This document shows positions 1 through 14,556 of a stretch of DNA of 64,000 nt, piece by piece. The DNA lies in assembly GCA_015039465.1 (NCBI GenBank), contig MU130477.1, positions 1,015,218 to 1,079,217 on the forward strand, read 5' to 3'. A model generated the notes under the pieces. It was not told the origin of the DNA and searched no databases. It saw only the letters and a program-made list of their open reading frames with translations. How positions within the stretch are numbered: the stretch's first letter is position 1; every line of letters starts with the position of its first letter. The stretch comes from Phlegmacium glaucopus. Lineage: Eukaryota > Basidiomycota > Agaricomycetes > Agaricales > Cortinariaceae. A program made the position numbers and the translations under genes.

Positions 1-2778
1 CGTTCACGTCTTGGGTCTCCTGCGTTGCCTTAGGTGCAGTCGTAGACAAGAAAAAAGGAGGGCAATAACGATCGAGTCTTGGAGCATCATCAGGAGGAAG
101 CAATTTCTGTGTCCTCATGCACTCGCGGTCTTGGAAAACCAGGAATCGACTGAACCCAATGAAAACATCAACCCAGAGGCCTGGGATGTCGGAATGTGGC
201 AAGTATGGCAACGCTTGTTATACAGCGGCTCAATGTCAACAGTAAACCACGAGAGAAAAACCCACATGTAAGCCAATAGATGCAATGGGTAACAGTGGCA
301 CTACACACCTATTTCGAAGTTGGAAGATTCTGAAGCTTTGAAGGTTGACGAGATGTGGATTAGGACAAAAGCTTAAAGTTGGTTGAGAGCTTAAAGCTTG
401 TGGAAATAAGCTCAAACTCAGAGATCACGTGACAATGATCGCAGCTGACCGCAGCTTGAATTTGGCTTCTCAAAATTCAAATATCGAATTTACTTTTAAG
501 TATAGCTTGCTTATTACTATAGTTATTATAGACTGAAAACTTCATTTGAAACAAAAATATACCCGGACAGTGCGATTCATGTTCAGAAGCTATTTATTCA
601 AGTGCGACACAGCCAGTCTGCCACTAGTATGAACCCATCAGCCTCAACCACCATGATTTTATGATACTGGTGTGAAGAATAATCTATGAATAAGGCTTCG
701 CCAATCTGCTGGAAATTTTATACTTATTATTTTGAGATCTGGAAACCATAGGTCAGTGACTCAGTTGTATATCAGCTACCGTATCCTCTTACTATTATAT
801 AGCACCCAGCGTATTGTTTGCAAGTGGAAATAAAAGTGCTCCCAGTTGATGGATTCCAGTTGTCGTTAGGTGGCTGGTGGTCCCAATCAGCTGCCCCAAC
901 ATAGGATAGGCCATATGCCATCCCCTCCTGCCCTCGGACTTACGAGCATCCCTCATCGTCCGGAGTCCAGACGAATCGATGAACGAACACATGTTCAAGC
1001 CCCCTGTTAAAAGGAGCTCTTGGTCATCTCCGAAAAAGTCGCGAAGCATGCAGCATCAGGCTTCAAATGGTCGACCGTGAGGGAATAAAGATCAAGCTGA
1101 TAGCAAGTTATCAGTACGCATTGTCGTAAGATGTGTCAAGAGAGGAAGTCCATGGACAACGTGTGAGCAAGGAGTCTTCAAACCCTAAATGAGCGCGTTA
1201 ATAACTAGTACGATGTGGTTATAACGCCGGGTAAGTTGACTTTGAACGATCAAGGAGACTCATCAAAACACGGGTCGAATTCATTGGTCTCGGCTAGAGT
1301 GGTCTCAGCTCATACATATCTGCAGAGGCGCGAGCAATACGCTCGGTTTGGCTGTTACAACCGTACTGAATCCGAGTTAGAAACGCCACTGCCAGACTAT
1401 AGACCTACTTACAGCCGTGTCAAGAAATAGACTAATAGGCGAACAATGAAACTATCGAGTTGGACCGTTTGGTCGTCGGCATTTCATGGGAGTTGATAAT
1501 GAGGGCAACGCTTGGAATCTTCAAGTTGGACGGCAGTATCTGAGATGATCACGGGTGGCGAATGCTCTATGTAGAGTGTCGCTGACTCTTGTAGTAACTT
1601 GAAGTGTGGTAGGCCGAAGAGCGGCCAAGCAAATGCCACAGAGTACCTTGTAAGTAGCCATTATTAATCGGAAAAAATTGTCAGCCCTTGGAGTGAAATT
1701 GTGAAGATAGAAGAAGATTTTAGACTCGCCGGATTCCGGAGGTCAGGTCACCCCGGTACAGGCCATCCGACCACGGTCTGAGCGGTACGTGTGATAAAGT
1801 AGTTCTTTACCATTTCGTCGAAAAGCATTCACACAAGCATGCCATTCATTAATCTGCCCAAGCGAATTGCGCTTGGGCACATTGGATGTAATGATTTTTT
1901 GCAGGATGTTGCTTCCATGGTCCTGCAGTGAACAACAATCATAATTAAGGGACTGACATGCAATAATTAAATGGAATGAAAATAGTACGTAACGATTGAG
2001 ATCATCAGGGCCTGCCCATCCATTTTGTTAAGCGTTGCATGTTGATGTTGAGGTGAGTTGAGTCCAAAAACTGAGACTAGTGGGATATGCAAGAAATCCA
2101 TATGAATGCTGTGTTATTATTTGAAAAAAGTATTTGAAGCAAGAAAAAACCAATCCTAAATACTTTAAAGGTTATGTATACTAACAAGATGATCATCAAA
2201 ACAATGAGATGATATCAAGGTAGAAAGAAAAAAAAAGAGACAAACCGTGATGAGAAAAAAAGTGCTGAAAGGAAGGATGATAATTGGTTGACCATGATGG
2301 ATGGATGATGATACAACGAGACACGTTTAGAACTCGGATGAAGGGTAGATAGCAAGATAGCAAGCGCGATACAACAAATGAGAAAATAGGCTTCGAGTGG
2401 ATAAGAGGTTCTGGTGATTTCGTTCCTTGTGCCTTTGGCGAATCATTCCAATTTCGAAACCTTTACCCAACCCAAAAAAGAATAAGAAAAGAAAGCAGTA
2501 GCATCAACAACCGCAGAGATAATAAAACAAGAAATAAAAACGCGGGTAGACGATGATTAGACCGTTTAAGGAGAGAAGTGGGAATGGAACATGGTGTGAA
2601 TTAGGGGTTTAATGATGCTTGAAACGATGCTGAATTAATTGTCGATGCTGAACACGATGCGCCAGACCCCTCAAGTCGGAAATGAAAAAAAAAAAACACA
2701 AGCAAAAAAAACAAGCAAAAAAGAAAATCCAAATTCATCTAGCATGCGCAAGGACAATCACCAAAAAAAGAGGAAAGA
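1..2778. other. Intergenic stretch, no gene recognised
   Basis: Only short frames without recognisable motifs occur here and none can be joined by convincing introns. The last 400 bases before the neighbouring minus-strand gene are A-rich on the plus strand and probably hold its 3' untranslated region. I see no transposon ends and no RNA gene. Confidence 0.5.
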
Positions 2779-5700
2779 TTACCATCCGGAATAATGATAA
2801 TCATTAGCCCAACTGCGATTTCTTGCCATTGCCATCTGCTTCCTCTGTTCTCTCTCATTCTGATCATACACGGCAGGAACGGCACCAGTAGCAATAGCGC
2901 CTCCACTTGCCCGCCTCTCCTTAACACCACCACTGCTTCCTTGATTGGGTTTCACAGACGATCCCGACTCCGAATTAGGCATAGTCCCCTTCGGATGCAA
3001 CTGTACCATATTCGGTGGAGTCGTTAACGGCTGTAAACCCCCAAGGAGTGAATGTCGACTCCCACCCCCACTAGCCGTCCTCCTAGCGGCTAGATTGACT
3101 TTGCTTAGTTGACGTTCCCATAAGAGATTCCGACGGAGACTTTCGGGGAGTTCAGTGGACAACATAAGTCTGCGGGTGGTGCGCGGAGTAGATGGAGGCG
3201 CAGGTGGTGGGAGGTTGTAGGGGTGGCCGACCGGGATGGGAGTTGTGTGATTTGAAGTGGTACCGTTCATCTGGTTGAAATGAAGGCTATTGAGGGAACG
3301 ACGGTTCACGTTGTGATTAGGGACCTGATGTTGATGATATTGATCTTGTGAACGAGTCCGAGTAGGTTGTCGAGGCTGCGAAACCTTGGCCCAATGCGGT
3401 ACATCGTCCTCGTCACCCAGCTGCTTTCTCTGATTGGTACCAGTGGCCGCAGCAGCATCAGTAGTCGTGGTTGATTGATGACCATGAGTAAGAACAATCC
3501 CCCTCCTCTCCGCCAATGCCTTCAATTTCTCCTGCGCGACACTCTTCGACACCTGAATACCACCACCAGACTCTGGCTCACTCCCGCTCTCGTCTTCCAA
3601 CTCTTGATCTTGAGGCGGTCCTTTGGGCCTGTATCCACCCGAAGAATGACCACTATTGAAAGTCATCTTCATGTTCAAGCCATTGACAGTCTGATGCCCG
3701 CCTCCAGCAGCCTTAGACGTATTAGCGCTCACACTCCCAACTAGGACTTGAGAAGACAAGGGTATAGCAGCCGTGCTCTTGGTCATTTGCATACTGAGAG
3801 TGCGAGCTGGAGGCGACAATGCAGCCACAGCTCGGGAATGGCTCAATGCACCACCACCAGTCGACGACGACTTGCGATGCGTAGCTTCATCAGGACGTGA
3901 TGACAACGGAACCGGTTTGTCATCTTGAGTATTATCCATTCTCGTCGCCTGCACATCAATCGATGGCGCCAACGGCTTAACTTGCCCATCCCGAACTCCG
4001 CTCGCACTTCCACCACCACCCACACCTCTAATCTCACTGGAACTATAACCCCTCCTATACGGATGCCCAACCGGGAAGATCTCTGGATCCGGATTCATCA
4101 ACTGCGTCAATAAACCCACACTGCTCGTCCTAGCTATTTGCGTCAAATTCTGGAAACTCTCGGCTGGTTTTTTGGCGAACAATTCGCGTTGGCGTTGAGC
4201 TTCGTGGGCGGCTTGGGTCACGTTGACTGGAGGCTGAGGGGGATGCCGATGGCCACGAGAGGGTAGATTGCGTTGCATACGGTTGGCAGGATGATTATAG
4301 TTAGGAATACGGTTGGCATTGGAGAGTTGGTTATTTGAATTCGTGCGTTGCGCAGGGGGTGGTCGTTGTGCTTGTTGAACCTGTTGTTGTTGTTGTTGTT
4401 GTTGTTGGAGCTGCCGTTGAAGTTGCTGCCGCTGATAATTTTGCTGCAGCAACTGTTCCCGCTCCTGCCTCTGCCGCTCCTCTCCTTTCATTTCCTATAA
4501 TTTTCGAGACGTCAGGTTCCATGCATATAAAGCGTAAAACGGAACGTGGAAAGGGGGAAAAGAAGAAAACCTACCTCATCATCTTCACTCCCCATCTCTT
4601 CGCTACTCCAACTCCCATCATCATCCGAATCCTCAAAATCACTTTCACTCGTTGTCAACACGATTGTTCTTTTATGCTGGCCAGGTAACAGAGGATCCGA
4701 AAGCGTGTGCTTCACTTTGGCAGCTAGCGCAGAGGAAACCAGGTTTATAGCCTCATGAGTCGAGTGCTTGGTGTTGATAGGGGCAAGTGGCGGCGGTGGC
4801 GGGCGTGCGTTGTTGTTACTACCTTTGCTAACTTTGGAAGTCGAACGAGCAGTATTCGGATTGGGATTGGGATCAGAGCGTTCCCCTCCTTCCTTGCCTG
4901 TCACCTCCTTATGAAGTTGACGCTCGACCACCCGCTGTTGAGGAGGCGGAGGATGAGCCGGATGATGAAGAACCGGCATATGCTGTTGCTGCCGCTGTTG
5001 ATGTTGCAAATGCTGTTGTTGCAGAGGATGTGGATGACGAAGATCTTGCTGCTGGTGCTGTTCCTGCTGCTTCATTTCTTGATTCAAAACACCACCAACC
5101 TGCTCCTTGCCTTTACCCTTCGCAATGGAGTTAACAACGGGTTGAACCACCAACCCATCAATGCCAGAAACTTCTGACCCACTCTTCGGATTCGAACCAA
5201 CGCCACTGCCTTCATCTGAGTTAGACCCAATATTAAACCTAACAGGTCGTTTCGAAGAGACACTAAGTAGTCCATTGGTTCCTCCCTGCATCTCTTGCTG
5301 CTGTTGTTCAAGATGATGGCGTTGACGCTGCCTACGAATCTCCGCCTCATGAGCATCCGCATCTTGACGAGCCAGCTGAACAGCCAAAGCCCTTTGTTCA
5401 TCCTCCATCCTCTCTTTCATCTCCTGCAGTTGTTGTTGTTGGATCAATGACTGTTGACGACGCTGCATTTGAATCATCCGCTCTCTCCCTCTCTCCCTCT
5501 CTTTCTCCTCTTTCTCCTTGTCATTATCACCACCATTTTGCTCTGCATCTGCACCATCACCTCCAGGCTCGGCTCCGGAACTTTCTCTCCTGGTCATCGC
5601 CAATACACCCCCACTCACAATTTTCCCACTACCACTAACCCTACCCTTCGACCCAGGACGACCCAACATGAACTTTGGACGCTGTTTAGGTTTGGTAGAA

Positions 5701-8534
5701 ATGGAGATGACGGGTTTCTTCCTTTCCCCACGAGTAACTCCGGTGGCAGCAGTCATCCCCAATAACCCTCCCCCAATTCCATAATTTTCACGACTCCGGC
5801 TACGGCTTGCACTACTGTTGGTTCTCGCTGTCCCAACGCCGACACCAACGCCACTCCTTCCACTCAGACTCCCACTCCGACTACTACTTCGTCCGCTACT
5901 GGCACGTCGGTCCATAGGGGGTGCTGGTGGCACAATACTTCTTTGTTTCTGATTTGTCGATGATGAAGACGTTGATTGATGGAGAACTGGTGGCGGTGAA
6001 AGTGGAGATATCGGAGATCTGAGAGAACTCCTCTTCACAGGTTTTGTTTTTGCTTTGCTCTTGGTCTTGGTCCCCATCCCTTTCTTCTTCCTCATCGTTG
6101 TGGAGGCGCCGGGTGCGATGGTAGGGGTAGTAGGACTCGTCAAACGAGTCGAAGATCTTTGTGCTCTCCCATCTCCCAGCCCCTCATTCTCCACGTTAGA
6201 ATCCTCATCAGAAGTAAAGACAACACTTTCACCCTCCCATTCCCCACCTTTCTTAACCGACATAGACTGAATAGTCGATAAGGAACCCAATCTCATAGAT
6301 GTGTAATCCCCCACCATATCCGGCTTCAACATCGGTTGCGTATCGACATCGAGATCAACCTCCCCAGGTGATCCGACGACGAGACCGTCATCTATCCACC
6401 TATCTTCATCCATTACTTTCCTCGGCTCTTCCACCTCGCACCCTTCATATGCTTCATCAAGTAAAGCACTTGTAGCAGCGGTAGCTGTGCTAACAGCTGT
6501 AGAAGAAGTTGAATCCGTGTTGCTAGTAGTTGTCGTCGTAGAAGAGATAGAATGCCTATTGGAATTCGTGCTGGCAGATATCTCCAGATCCTGGACTAAT
6601 GACTCAGTGGACGCCTGATGATGCTGAACACTAAATGGTTGTGGTGGCAAGACTGCCGACAACGAAGCCGAAGACGAAACGTCGGTGGCGGAGTTAGCCT
6701 CGACTGAATCCAAATCCTCCGATCGTGATCGATCTCGAGTCTGGTCTAAGTATTGTATTTGAGTAGGATGATGTTTAGGAGGTAACATCAACCAGTCTCC
6801 TTTCCTAAATATACCAGAGCTCGAGGTAGCCAAGAGAGGAGAAGTAGGCGGTGTCGGATGAGGTGTTAGATTCGGTGTAGGGTTGACGACTATCAGTCTT
6901 GGTGGCAGTTGGGGGTTCGATAACCCAAATATATGCGCATCTCCAAGCATCGGCGGCGACGGCGACGATGTTGAAACGGAAAGCGAGGGTGCTAAACCCA
7001 CACCTACATCCAATCGCATCGTGTCCGACAGCTGGACTTCTCCAGGATGCGCAAGCGCATATGAATCGGATAAAGAAGGGGAAGGAGGAGTTGTATGTAG
7101 AGATGTATATCTCGTCATCGAGCTTGGCAAACTGGGGATTGTCGTCGTCGTCGTGGTCGTTGTACTCGTTGAAGAAATGATAGTAGCGTGGGTAGGGATG
7201 CCAACATTCTTAGTAGCAGATGTTGGTGTCAAAACGGGAGGCTGTAAAAAACTAGACACTGCCGCTGGTATAGAATCCACTGTTGTCAACGTCCGTGTCG
7301 TCGAAGTAGTCGTCGACGAACGGCCAGCCCATTGCAACCCAAAGTTCAATTCTTTCACCAATCTGGACCCGTCGCTTCCATTAGATGCCAAACCGGGCAA
7401 CATATCACAAATGATCCTGCCTACACATACCGGAGGAGATACGCTGCCCCCAGTATGCATTCGCGCCTGCAACCCGCTAGGCCTTCTTTGCTTCGCACGG
7501 ACGTATTGTGGAGTAATTTCGGCAAAATCATGCTGTGAAGAAGACACTGACAGCGAAAATTGTTGCACCGGTACCCTCGGGGACAATACTGCGTCTGACT
7601 TTGACATTTGCATTGAGGCGGAGGCTGAATCCGAAGGTGGGTATGGGGCTGAACCTGCTGGGGATATTGAGTGGAACGTGGCGTGTGGTGTCAGACCAAC
7701 GCTAGAAGAGGGGAAAGTCGGAGAAGAAGCTGTTTAGAAAGAGGAGGGCGTTAGTAAAGCGGTTGGAAGAAAAATAGGTAAAAAAGTCATGAGGAAAAGT
7801 CAAAAAGAAAAAGGAAAAGCAGGATGACGAGTATAAAAGGACGAGGGTATTAGGAAGCCAAAGATAATACGCAGAAGAAACGTTCGTCTGTGCTGTGTTA
7901 CGCGAAGGTCGCTATGGGGCTAATGCTAACCATTCGGTGACCAGAATGGCAAAAGAATCCGAATTCGGACGCGAACAGCATAGAACGAAACGATTGGAAA
8001 GTTCGAATTCCAATCCGACAGACAAGAAAGACAAGGACGGAACGCCACTAACTTGCATGATCATGATCCTGGGGTAACACAGTAGTAGCCGATATCAGTG
8101 ATGGCTGATAGCTCGAAGTTGAATCGTTAGCGTCCTGAATAGCATAAGGAGGCGGAGGCATAGACTCCGATTCCGATTGCGTTGAACAGCGATGTGAATT
8201 GGCTGGGGTATGCTTCTCCTGCAGGCTAAGAACGTTCTCTTGGTCCTGTTCCAGTTGCTCAATCTCCTTCTCTTGATACAGTCGATTGCTTAAGTCGTCT
8301 CGCATCATGTCGCGATACCATAATCTCCAGGAGATATTCTCCAATCTCCGTCCGTCTTGCAAAGATTCTTTGCATTTCGTAAACACTTGGGGGAGGCGCA
8401 TATAAGCCTACGGATAATGATACGAAGGGAGAAAACCTACAATTCCAAAGACCTGATAGTGCATCTCTACCTTCAAGATCCCTGACTGCATCGGCAGTGA
8501 TAGAGAGGACGGGTGTCGGGAAAGCTGTCAACAT
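2779..8534 (-). CDS. GATA-like (DUF1752) / DUF3295 fungal regulator, four exons
   Basis: Exons on the minus strand are 8534-8441, 8385-8053, 7729-4575 and 4494-2779. All junctions are GT..AG and the spliced length is 5298 nt, giving 1765 residues. The N-terminus spans exons 1-2 and carries the signature ITADAVRDLEGRDALSGLWN, then FTKCKESLQDGRRLENISWR. This is the AreA GATA-like domain (PF08550/DUF1752); its Trp-rich core is rebuilt exactly by splicing the 55-bp first intron. The long middle is Ser/Thr-rich with Gln-rich and charged coiled stretches. The C-terminus, with ESLRRNLLWERQ and the final RNRSWANDYHYSGW, matches the DUF3295 tail. Proteins of this layout are fungal regulators of unknown biochemical function, presumably nuclear. 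The start is the ATG just before the conserved block. The 323-bp second intron is long for this genome and may hide a small exon. Confidence 0.9.
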
Positions 8535-11500
8535 GGCCCCGACCTTAATGATGGTGGTGGTCTAGAAGAGAAGTAAAAAAACAAATTTCTTCGATTTGAA
8601 TGGATGGCTATAGCCACCTGTTGTCGTGTAGAACAGCGGTCACTGAGGGTTGGATGGGGGATGGTGAGATTAAGAATATTTTTTTTAAAAACAAATCGAA
8701 AGCAAACGAACCGAACAGACTTCGGGCCGAGCTGAACAAATATGAGTACACAAAAAAGGTCAGCTGAGCTGTCCACGTTGAGGCCTTAGGTAAACTCTCA
8801 TGAGTGTAGTCCGCAGCCCACTAGCACCTGACCCTTGTGCATGCACCTTGCTCTTCAGCGCTCTTCCATGTCGAGCCTATAACTTATTACCTTAATTAAG
8901 TTGGACTTCCCCTATGTATGGGGAAGCGCTAGCTCTTCCTGTCTACACCTCCCGTCCTTCCATAATTGATATAAACGTAAGTACGTCAACAAACAATTTC
9001 TGATGTTAAAAAATTCGGGGTGGTACTCGATTCTAATCGATCACCGGTAACAAACTTCCATCGAGTCTCCTTGCGATGGGACCACGAGTCCAAACTATAG
9101 AGTCGGTGTTACTCTTTTTTTCCAAGGACTCGGGAGATTAAGAATCATGATAGGGTCACGAGTCGAGCAATTTTTTTTGAATTCTAATTACTGGCTCATG
9201 GCCGGTGATCACAATGCAAACACCTCCGAGGAAGGCTTACTTACTCCAGGTCCACTTGACATCGCCCATAGATCAAGCTCGACCCTCGCTCTCGAACCCA
9301 AAACCCTCTCTCATATATTCCTCCGCCGAGTCGGGAGGGTGAGCAGGTTTGTAAAATAAACGGAGTTACTACTCAGAGTCACCTAAAAACCCGAACGTCT
9401 TTCACATGTCGACCTTGTCTAAGGGTTCTCTCTCTCCCTATGGCTACACGTTTTATCTAAATATTCTCAGCGGAATGGAGGTACTGGGTACTCCATTTTC
9501 CTTTTCTTTCTATTCCCCCGTTCTTGACAGTAGCACACATTATTCTTCTTCTGGTTATCTCGGCTTCACCATCGATTTTCCCGATTTCTATATCGACCCA
9601 CACTGGCACATGATCTCGATCATTGTAAGCTTACAATCATCTATCTATCCTCCCGAGCCATGATCATCTTGATAACAAAGATCATGTGTATAACTTGTAC
9701 TGCTTCGGTGGTGATGAGTACCAGTAATCGGTGACCGAATCATGTATTAATCGGTTGTGGCTTTCATTTTCAATGTTCAAGCTGAACTTAACAAAGCTTA
9801 GAGAATGAGCTGAACTTAGTTGCTGTTTTGAGGTGTTTTGTTCCATTGGTTCAACGTATGCGCTCTCCCTCTCTTCCGCTCTTCCCGCTCGCTATCGATA
9901 TCAATAGCATGATTCATTTTTGCCCTGCCCGAGGCCGAGCCCGTGACAAAATCTATACAAGATATTAACCCGCACCTCGTTCGAGAGTTCAAAACTACTA
10001 GGTTCTGATGAATGTCCTGAATCATATAATCCCTGTTTCCAAACAACAACGTTCGTTCTAGATTTAGGTATCCGTCTGTCAACACGAGACCTAGACTACA
10101 AAATCGACTCGAAAAAATACCCATCTGGGGACGCCACTGTCCTGTCTTCCGGAGTTTCAACCTCAACGCCTTGTTGCTGGTCGTCCGAGATGTCGGGGAG
10201 AAACACTCGCTGGGTCACTTTTTCTCGAAACTGGATGAGTTTATTCCCACCTTGGTTAGGCTTCAGGAGATTTCGTTCTTCCGGAACACTTATGGACCGA
10301 ATGGGCCATCAAGACCTCACGGCACTTACATTCAAATGGCCGAATCGAGGGTTTTTCTTCAACAACCGACTAACGCTAAGCCTGATTTGAGGACGATATT
10401 TATAGGGAGTCAAATGGTTCATGACCGCAAGCGTATTCACGCAGTGCAAGCTCGTCCGTCCGCTATCGACGTCGACACCAATCACTATCAAGCTTAAATC
10501 GAGCCTGCGCTAACTTTACCATTCTGTCATCGCACATAGCCTTACTACTATTAACATTTCTGTTCCTTCTCTTCCCTGTCTCGAAGTCTCCGACCTTGTC
10601 GCTTTCACCTCTGGCTTGCTACTATTGCTCCTGTGTTGTCATCATTTAAACTCCAATTAGTTCACCGGGAGGTCTAAGGAACATTTCTGGCATGTGTTTT
10701 CGATATTAAAGTTCCCAGTTCACACGATTCTTGTTTAACTCGTTAACGTTTCAAGGGAGTTCCCACTATTTTCCTTAACTTATCATTTTCTTACTTTTAG
10801 TACAGAGACCTGATGCAAGACTCGATTTATTGGACGTCAAGTTCGAACTAGCGCGCAGTAGCATCATCCTTTCCAAAAACAACAAAAAGGGTACTAGCGC
10901 TAGGGTACTGTCGGAAACTAGCTGGTCAATAATATTCCTTCACGAGAGGCCTTCTACGGTTTCTTCCGACCTTCATTGGTTCAGTTAACGTTCAAGTTAT
11001 ATATGATTCGGTATGTACACATATACAAACTTTGTGTCAACCTATAAAAAAGATTTGTAACCGACGAATCGCGGTTGACCTTCATAGCTGGGTGAGATTC
11101 TCTTCCAAATATAATATGAGCTGTCGAAATTTGACTGATCAAATTTCACAGGTAGGGCTTATTCGCCCACACTAGTACATCTTATTGATACCTTGATATA
11201 GGTAAGTACTAAACGTCGAACCAAGAGCATGGATAGTCACTCGGACCTATATAATGATAGGCATACTATGTAGTAGCCTGTAGAATCATTTGTATTCGAG
11301 AACCATTTTGTCCATTCAAGTTTTATATTGACTATTTCTCCGACGACCCCGCTGTTTCAACTACTACATAATCATCACAAAAATAAAATGAGGTCCCAGT
11401 TTGAATGGGAATAAAACTTGCAACTGTCAAGGGGATCGATCACGAGGATAATATGTTGTTGTACGTTTGGTTCAATAAGTATTGGTTACAATCTCAAGAA

Positions 11501-14016
11501 TTAGAACCCTCATCCCCGTATATTATCCAGGAGGTCCACCATGCATGTACATTACAAAACAGTGAGCCTCGCCAAGTCAGGATAGATATCCACTTTAATT
11601 TCGTGTTGCGCCCGTCAAGGATTCAACTTGAAGGCTACATATGTGTATAACTATTGGTTACTAGTAGTAACACTGGCAGTAGTTACCATTCCTTCCAATC
11701 TATATGGATTTCGAACCCCACAATCCCCGGATCCCCGAGATAATTCTAAAAATATTCCACGTGTCCAGTTGTGAATCCGACAGAGTTAAGCACCATTTCA
11801 TTTGCATACCGATGATTTTATACTATTTTCAATGTTCCTCAGCCTGAATTCCAGTATTACTGATCAATACACTGGAACTCGAGCTCGCCATCCTGAGTCG
11901 TGTTTTTTTTTAAAAAAAACCCAGGCTACTAGTACTAAAAATAAATATGTAAATTGGTAAAGATCTAACAGTAATCGAGCGCTATGAGCCTACTTTCTCC
12001 GAAAGCTTTTTTGTATTACTACAATAATACTTAGTGTCATTCATTGGACTGACTCAGCTTGAAGGAGAAGGCCTCAGGACGGCCGCTGGCTCATCGATAT
12101 ATGATTGAACACACTGATAGTGCGGCAAAGATACGTAGAACTTCTTGAAGCCACTGGCAGTTGTTATGTCAATCTAGGAACCGTCATGCGCGCTTATAGC
12201 TACTAGAAAACTGGCAGGCAAGGAGTGACATGACTACGCTTCATTTATAAGGGCAATAATCCAAAAAGAATGTGGATAAGGCACATGGCACACTACCATA
12301 ACTTGGCAGAGGCCTCTCTCCCCACCTCTATGATCAAGACCAGCTTCAATGGCAACCCAAAATCCTTGTGATTTATCTATCCATCTGAAACGGAAATCTC
12401 CGCCCTCCATAGACTATATATCAGCGTCGAATGCACATCAATCAAATAAGCCCAGCTTCGGACATCGACAACCCCCCTTGGTCAATGACCTCATTTCCGA
12501 CGCTCGCGTGTTATTAAACACATGTACGCGACTCACCTGGACCAGCCGCCATTGGCGTTGTCAGCGGCAATGACAGGTATAACAGATTTGATACAGGTGG
12601 TTAACTAATCTGGTGTTGTCTTTCCCATAGGGCCTCAGGTTTTACGAAATGTCTATAACGTTAGCGATATTGGATAAAGAGTGCGCGGAATACGGACTTG
12701 TTTTTTTGTTCTTCTTTTGTATACCCGTATGTACAAAGATACTTTGCGTCATTTGTTACCCGAGGAACTTGTTTGGATACGAACTCTGTTTATATTGATT
12801 GTGCTTGATGTGCATCATGGGTTCTTTGTGTGGCCGTGACACTTGGATTGATCAAAGAGAACCCGTTTTGACACACCTTTTGAAAATGATGCCCACTCTG
12901 AAAATTGACTACGTCGTTTTTACTGTCAGCCGTTTCACTTCAAGAATTAACAATCGCCGATGATAGGTTGGTTTCGTGATGGTATGGTTATAGTTATGAC
13001 TTACAATTAATTAATGGGATCAGACTTGCTCGGAGTCGCTCCTGCTATGCGAAGTAATAACCCCTAGCAAGGAATTTTACTGACTGGACGCACGGTTCAT
13101 AAGGTTGGCAAACGTTAATCTTGAACGTCGAATGTTTGAACCAGTCCTCTATCAACCTAGTAAATTATTTGACGTATTCGCTGACGAAACCAAATTACCC
13201 CACCACAATGTCCGAAGCCAGAAATATCGACAAGCAGGAGCAGAAGTTCAATTTATGATAAGGTCAGGCCAGGTCAGGCTAGATGAAGGAAGCCATTTCT
13301 TTTCTTTCCTGGAAAAAAGAGAGCAGTAGGGTGACGCGCGGTTCAAACCTGAACCTATATTAATTAAGGTTGGCCATGTCAATCACAATAACTATGGTGC
13401 ATATGTCAGCGTGGTCGCGTAAGTTGAAAAGGTGTCATTTCGACGATACCCTTGCTCAAAAATAACCCACAGCCTGAGACTTTGGGTAGATGCAGTGCAT
13501 CTGTTACCTACACACCCCCCAATGTCATAAGTAGCGTCGTCAGGGTTCTAACGTTGCATATCAGCACCGTTTTAGTAAATACTAAGAGTTCCTTGCCAAG
13601 ATTTTCATCCATGAGGTGTTCGATGGGAAGAGAAATGGACGCCGCCAGCCAAGAAGTAAGACTGAGATTTGATTTGACAAGGAAAAGATGTGCGAGACAA
13701 GTATGAGAAGCGGCTCGACAAAAGCCCATTGGGTGTTCGAATTTGATGTGCCCTAGGGGAAATATAAGCACGAAGAGTTAAAGGAGAAAGCGAAAAAAAC
13801 CTGTGAATGAGCAAGGCGGGAGGCAAAACGTAGTATGCAAAAGGGAGCCTGAGGGCCGCCATCGCCATCAAGAAATATCATGTGACCTTTGCTAAAACCA
13901 GGACGCGTGCCTACTGATGGCGTCTCTCTATCGCACAACGAAACACCCCAATATGCACCTCAATACGCACCTAAAATACCTTTGATATTATAAACTCCTC
14001 TTCGGGGCACAGCACC
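8535..14016. other. 5.5-kb stretch without a recognisable gene
   Basis: The first few hundred bases should hold the promoter of the minus-strand gene starting at 8534. Beyond that I find only frames of about 60-115 codons with no family signature. CpG looks more frequent than GpC in the parts I counted (9.0-9.35 and 9.96-10.5 kb). A stretch at about 12578-12630 looks like a lone fungal intron (GTATAAC start, CTAAT branch-like core, CATAG end), but its flanks do not translate into anything I know. Old transposon remains are possible; I could not identify one. Confidence 0.4.
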
Positions 14017-14264
14017 CACATTCTCTACTACCTGGCAAAAAACGTATACCCCAACACTACCCTATGAGGCTATGCCACAGCAGCTGCTCACGCCTCATCA
14101 TGATCCACACCACACTCATTTCATCGACCGCAGCAACCTCCAAATACAATAACGCGCCACCTCCACCAAAAAAACCGACCGAAAAACGGCCGAATGATAA
14201 AACCCAGATACGCGGGTCCCTAGAGGACCTCGGAAAACTGCTGGCTCCTCCATTGGTAGTGCAC
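14017..14264. repeat. Dispersed repeat R2, copy 1
   Basis: The segment is repeated in inverted orientation at about 50044-50240. Shared parts include the stretch ending ctcctccattggtagtgcac, the block catttcatcgacc, and a run of caacctccaaatacaa, with small indels. Homology stops abruptly at the gtgcac at 14259-14264, exactly where repeat R1 begins, so two repeats abut here. A 95-codon frame from 14064 runs across both and is probably not a gene. Confidence 0.7.
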
Positions 14265-14512
14265 TTACGAGCTTTTGCATTTGTTAAAAGGGGTGCTTCA
14301 CCTCATGTGTCGATATTACTTATGATTGCACAGCAGAGTGAAGTTACATGACATGTTGTACTTTGACTATGGCTAGTAATACCCCGACTAACTGAAGGTA
14401 GCGCGAGGTGTACCTGTTCAACTGACTCTGCTCGATGGAGTACGAGGGGTACCAGCACACAGATAAACTTAGGTACTAATGACTACCATCTTCATACTGG
14501 GCTGCTGAGTAT
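14265..14512. repeat. Repeat R1, copy A (3' flank of the locus A deaminase)
   Basis: Nearly the whole segment recurs in the same orientation at 23069-23315, with scattered substitutions and short indels, from the ggggtgcttcacctcatg region to gggctgctgagtat. It is the downstream flank of the deaminase gene and marks one edge of the A/B segmental duplication. Confidence 0.85.
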
Positions 14513-14556
14513 ATTGACAGAACAATGAGGACGATGTATACGATAAGCCAAACTAC

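Noticed and set aside
5188..5200. Perfect pol III B-box-like ggttcgaatcc on the minus strand
   Set aside because: It lies inside the coding exon of the DUF3295 gene, with no A box or tRNA fold around it.
6883..7737. 284-codon plus-strand frame
   Set aside because: Shadow of the third exon of the minus-strand DUF3295 gene, which has domain support at both ends and consistent splicing.
12578..12630. Intron-like segment with donor, branch-like core and acceptor
   Set aside because: Flanking frames give no recognisable protein, so no gene is called.
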